A stretch of DNA of 64,000 bases, taken from positions 312,337 to 376,336 of the forward strand of contig NZ_NQOU01000001.1 in assembly GCF_003576595.1 (NCBI RefSeq). Reading direction: 5' to 3'. The DNA is from Neopusillimonas maritima. Lineage in GTDB: Bacteria; Pseudomonadota; Gammaproteobacteria; Burkholderiales; Burkholderiaceae_B. Below are positions 62,583-64,000 of the stretch, piece after piece (the stretch's first letter is position 1; each line of letters opens with the position of its first letter). Below the pieces are notes generated by a model. It ran no database searches. It had not been told where the DNA came from and worked only from the letters and a program-made list of their open reading frames with translations. A program made the position numbers and the translations under genes.

Positions 62583-64000
62583 TCAGGCGGTTTGCCCCGT
62601 TTGCACTTCAAGCGACTGAAACTGAATCGACAAGCGCTGCGCCAGACGGTGTGAAAGCGCCATAATGGTCAGCGTGAGGTGTTTATCCGGCAAATGTGGA
62701 ACGACGCCGCCATCACACACGTACAGGTTATCGAAACCATGCACGCGCAGATGGCTGTCAACCACACCTTCGGACGGATCGGCCGACATGGCGGTGGTAC
62801 CCGCATAATGAATGCCGGTGCCACTGTTGTCGCGGGTTTCATAAATCAGTGTGGAAGAAGCCGACTTCAGAATTTTCCGGCCCCATGCCATCATGACATC
62901 CATTTGCTCATGAACCGATTCCGGCATCGTGAAATCAACCGCCACCTGCCTCACCCCGTAACGATCCGTGGTGTCGGCGAGCCGAACTTTATTGTCGAGT
63001 TTGCGCTCGCCGGCGCAAAAGAGCCCGAGCGTGACGTAACTGTAAAACAGGTACTTTGCCATCCGTTCCTTGATGCGTGGCGGCATCCATTTCATTTGAC
63101 CCAGATAGTGAGGGACATCGGGAATACCGTGAATGGCGTGACCAATAAACGGAAATTCGGCGCCATCGGCCAACTTGCCGCGCGACATTAAGATCAGCAA
63201 ATCGCCGTAACCAATGTCGTAATCGCGCTGCTTGCCCCACAGCCGACGCAATGAAGTGGACAACACCACCTTAGGATTATCCTGCAAGCCGCGACCCAGC
63301 ATATCGCCGGCATTCCCCAAACCCTGGGGGTCGGTTGCATCTGCCGAGTTGAACAAAATGCGGGGCGTTTCGACGGCCCCCGTTGCCAACACAACCACAC
63401 GTGCCCGAACCCGACGCTTTTCCTGCGTTTGCGTGTCGAGGTACTCTACTTCATCAACTTGATCATTGCGCTGCGCACTGCGCAACACACGCAACACCTT
63501 TGCATTGGAAACCAAACGGTAGTTTGCCAGCGTGGTAATTTCAGGCAATAACCGTGCCGTAAACTTGTATACCGAACCCACCGGGCAGCCCGAGGTACAA
63601 ATACCGGTGGATACACAAGACGTGGCCATCCCCTGACGCGTATTAATGGCTTTACGATTGGGAATCGCATAAGAATAGCCATCTTTCAGCTTTTGTACCG
63701 CATCAACAATCATGTGATCGGCCGGACGCAAAGGCTTGGGCTCAATGAATTCGCCATCCGGAAGCGCATCAAGACCTTCACGTGTGCCACAGACTGTAAT
63801 GAGTTTTTCGATCGCACTGTAATGTGAATCCAGCGATTGGCCTTCAATTGGCCAATACTTGAAATCTTCACGGGCGAACCGCACGCTGACCCCATTCCAC
63901 AAGTTTTGCAGCCCATTAACCGCCAAAACCTGAAAATGCTGAAAGCCCCCCTCGGGTCGCGCTGTTGAGCCGTGTTGACCGTCGGCAAACAAGGGATGAA
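62583..64000 (-). CDS. GMC-family oxidoreductase (5' end outside the window)
   Basis: The frame remains open to base 64000, so the FAD-binding N-terminus (GxGxxG) is missing. The visible 472 residues include LWNGVSVRFAREDFKYWPI, a Cys-rich stretch (SCVSTGICTSGCPVGSVYKF), ARVVVLATGAVETPRIL, and near the end the GMC catalytic region with HYAGTTAM and PDKHLTLTIMALSHRLA. Enzymes of this group oxidise alcohols or sugars. It is the first visible gene of the leftward operon with pap, the channel and the EamA gene. Confidence 0.9.
   Translation of the reverse strand, partial: HPLFADGQHGSTARPEGGFQHFQVLAVNGLQNLWNGVSVRFAREDFKYWPIEGQSLDSHYSAIEKLITVCGTREGLDALPDGEFIEPKPLRPADHMIVDAVQKLKDGYSYAIPNRKAINTRQGMATSCVSTGICTSGCPVGSVYKFTARLLPEITTLANYRLVSNAKVLRVLRSAQRNDQVDEVEYLDTQTQEKRRVRARVVVLATGAVETPRILFNSADATDPQGLGNAGDMLGRGLQDNPKVVLSTSLRRLWGKQRDYDIGYGDLLILMSRGKLADGAEFPFIGHAIHGIPDVPHYLGQMKWMPPRIKERMAKYLFYSYVTLGLFCAGERKLDNKVRLADTTDRYGVRQVAVDFTMPESVHEQMDVMMAWGRKILKSASSTLIYETRDNSGTGIHYAGTTAMSADPSEGVVDSHLRVHGFDNLYVCDGGVVPHLPDKHLTLTIMALSHRLAQRLSIQFQSLEVQTGQTA

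Noticed and set aside
1-64000. Prophage, CRISPR array, tRNA or rRNA genes, integrase
   Set aside because: No repeat array, cloverleaf, rRNA segment or integrase/phage protein was recognised; gene order is that of an ordinary chromosome.

Overview
The window looks like a chromosome segment of a motile betaproteobacterium. The gene content and order most resemble Alcaligenaceae/Burkholderiales relatives such as Bordetella or Pusillimonas. This is inferred from the enteric-type master regulator flhDC beside motAB-cheAWRBYZ, a sigma-28/FlgM circuit, flhB-flhA-flhF beside flgN-flgM-flgA, a bidentate FlgJ with a muramidase domain, and moderate-to-high GC. I have no database match behind the family assignment. 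I saw no rRNA, tRNA, CRISPR array or intact insertion sequence.

Layout. Positions 1-1913 hold the tail of an FMN reductase, a pirin and ribA. Positions 1941-46936 are one nearly complete flagellar and chemotaxis island. Reading left to right it has fliA(-); flaG-fliD-fliS-fliT-fliK-like-flhX(+); fliE(-); fliFGHIJKLMNOPQR(+); a small lipoprotein gene(-); flgBCDEFGHIJKL in one leftward operon; flgA-flgM-flgN(+); and a leftward block of flhF, flhA, flhB, cheZ, cheY, cheB, cheR, cheW, cheA, motB, motA, flhC and flhD. From 46937 to the end are accessory metabolic and transport genes: glpK, a methyltransferase, a TM2 protein, a DUF5993-dsbB pair, a ribbon-helix-helix protein, a SulP permease, panD, a TPP riboswitch with a cytX-type permease, two tandem CigR/RcnB-like secreted proteins, a tautomerase, a SbmA/YddA-type ABC transporter, a SirB-like protein, and a leftward operon of GMC oxidoreductase, polyphosphate:AMP phosphotransferase, a bacterial pentameric ligand-gated channel and an EamA permease.

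How it works together. FlhDC would switch on the basal-body operons and fliA. FlgM holds FliA (sigma-28) until the hook is complete. Two very good sigma-28 promoters, upstream of flaG-fliDST and of flgM, fit this late-gene logic. No flagellin gene lies in the usual place between fliA and flaG/fliD, nor anywhere else in the window, so the filament subunit must be encoded elsewhere.

The observations most worth a second look are these: an A6-tract frameshift at the end of flaG; a second ruler/switch pair (a FliK-like protein overlapping a stand-alone, pre-cut FlhB C-terminal domain); an FlhF with a C-terminal extension of about 410 residues; a FlgL with an internally duplicated domain; direct and inverted repeats in the flhDC-glpK intergenic region; a DsbB whose second cysteine pair sits at the extreme C-terminus beside a DUF5993 micro-protein; and a ligand-gated channel translationally coupled to a permease.
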